Assembly: GCA_016281675.1 (NCBI GenBank)
Contig: JAEEJD010000033.1
Location: 1-7,841 of the forward strand
Direction of reading: 5' to 3'
From: Lachnospiraceae bacterium
GTDB lineage: Bacteria > Bacillota_A > Clostridia > Lachnospirales > Lachnospiraceae
DNA length: 7,841 nt
Position 1 is the first letter of the stretch, and each line of letters begins with the position of its first letter. Shown one piece after another: positions 7,354-7,841 of this stretch. The notes under the pieces were generated by a model. It was not told the DNA's origin, made no database searches, and was given only the letters and a program-made list of their open reading frames with translations. The translations under genes and the position numbers were made by a program.

Positions 7354-7841
7354 TCATAAAGAATGTTAATCTCGAGATCGTGTGCGGCGTAACGAGTAAG
7401 CTTCCGGTGACAAACCTTCCCGAAGTCGCTTTTGCCGGGAAGAGTAATGTCGGCAAGTCATCGCTCATAAACGCGTTGATGAACCGCAAGAGCTATGCCA
7501 GAACGAGCGCGCAGCCCGGCAAGACGCAGACGATCAACTTCTACAATATAAATGAAGAGATATATTTCGTGGATCTGCCGGGATACGGCTATGCGAAGGC
7601 ATCGAAGAGTGAAGTCGCCAAATGGGGGCAGATGATCGAAAGATATCTTCACCGCTCCAGGCAGCTGCGGTGTGTATTCCTGCTTATAGATATCAGGCAC
7701 GAGCCCGGCAGCAACGATAAGCTCATGTATGACTGGGTTTGCGCGAGCGGTTTCACTCCGGTCATAATCGCCACGAAGCTCGATAAGATCAACAGAAGCC
7801 AGAAAGATAAGCAGATAAAGATCATCCGCGATGCACTTTCG
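7350..7841 (+). CDS. engB: Ribosome biogenesis GTPase EngB/YsxC, 3' end outside window
   Basis: This is an essential-type TRAFAC GTPase (EngB in E. coli, YsxC in Bacillus) needed for assembly of the 50S ribosomal subunit. 164 codons are present of about 200 usual, open to the right edge. G1 is GKSNVGKS (residues 30-37), the switch-I region reads ARTSAQPGKTQTINFY, G3 is DLPGYGYAK, and G4 is TKLDK (T replaces N of NKxD, as is usual in this family). The C-terminal end with G5 is outside the window. ATG 7350 overlaps the lon stop as ATGA, and GAGG (7338-7341) inside lon lies 8 bases upstream, so translation is probably coupled to lon. The lon-ysxC pairing is also known in Bacillus. Confidence 0.96.
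   Translation, partial: MIIKNVNLEIVCGVTSKLPVTNLPEVAFAGKSNVGKSSLINALMNRKSYARTSAQPGKTQTINFYNINEEIYFVDLPGYGYAKASKSEVAKWGQMIERYLHRSRQLRCVFLLIDIRHEPGSNDKLMYDWVCASGFTPVIIATKLDKINRSQKDKQIKIIRDALS

Noticed and set aside
1..7841. Mobile elements, CRISPR, tRNA or rRNA genes, defence or secretion systems
   Set aside because: Nothing in the window supports them. The coding sequence is almost continuous and every gene except the cysteine-rich protein belongs to a well-known family.

Overview
The window reads as a chromosome segment from an anaerobic, low-to-mid G+C Firmicute, most likely class Clostridia and perhaps Lachnospiraceae-like. The grounds are the gene order (tig-clpP-clpX-lon-engB), strong GGAGG-type ribosome binding sites, an anaerobic-type cobalamin gene and the style of the proteins. 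Base composition is roughly balanced, with heavy use of ATC, AAG, GAG and GAT codons. The genus cannot be fixed from sequence reading alone. All genes are on the + strand and packed tightly.

Region 1 (1-1671) is the end of a cobalamin segment. It holds cbiA, cut by the left edge and encoding cobyrinate a,c-diamide synthase, then a 78-residue protein with nine cysteines of the 'cysteine-rich small domain' type. The last ~10 codons of cbiA look unusual: other frames read more like a normal C-terminus.

Region 2 (1672-1807) is the only real intergenic space. It holds an imperfect inverted repeat with a GGAACCGTCCCC core, an extended -10 promoter, three copies of TATGCTT at 15 and 30 bp intervals around that promoter, a terminator-like hairpin with a T-tract between the promoter and the next gene, and a strong ribosome binding site.

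Region 3 (1808-7841) is a protein quality-control operon: tig (trigger factor), clpP (protease subunit), clpX (unfoldase that feeds ClpP), lon (ATP-dependent protease) and engB/ysxC (ribosome-assembly GTPase, cut by the right edge). Gaps between genes are 16, 8 and 2 bases, then a 4-base ATGA overlap, so the genes are very likely co-transcribed and partly translationally coupled. Together they cover ribosome assembly, co-translational folding and removal of unfolded or tagged proteins.

I see no mobile element, CRISPR array, tRNA or rRNA, and no convincing sign of an undescribed system. The best leads are the tig leader, the cysteine-rich small protein, and the cbiA 3' end.
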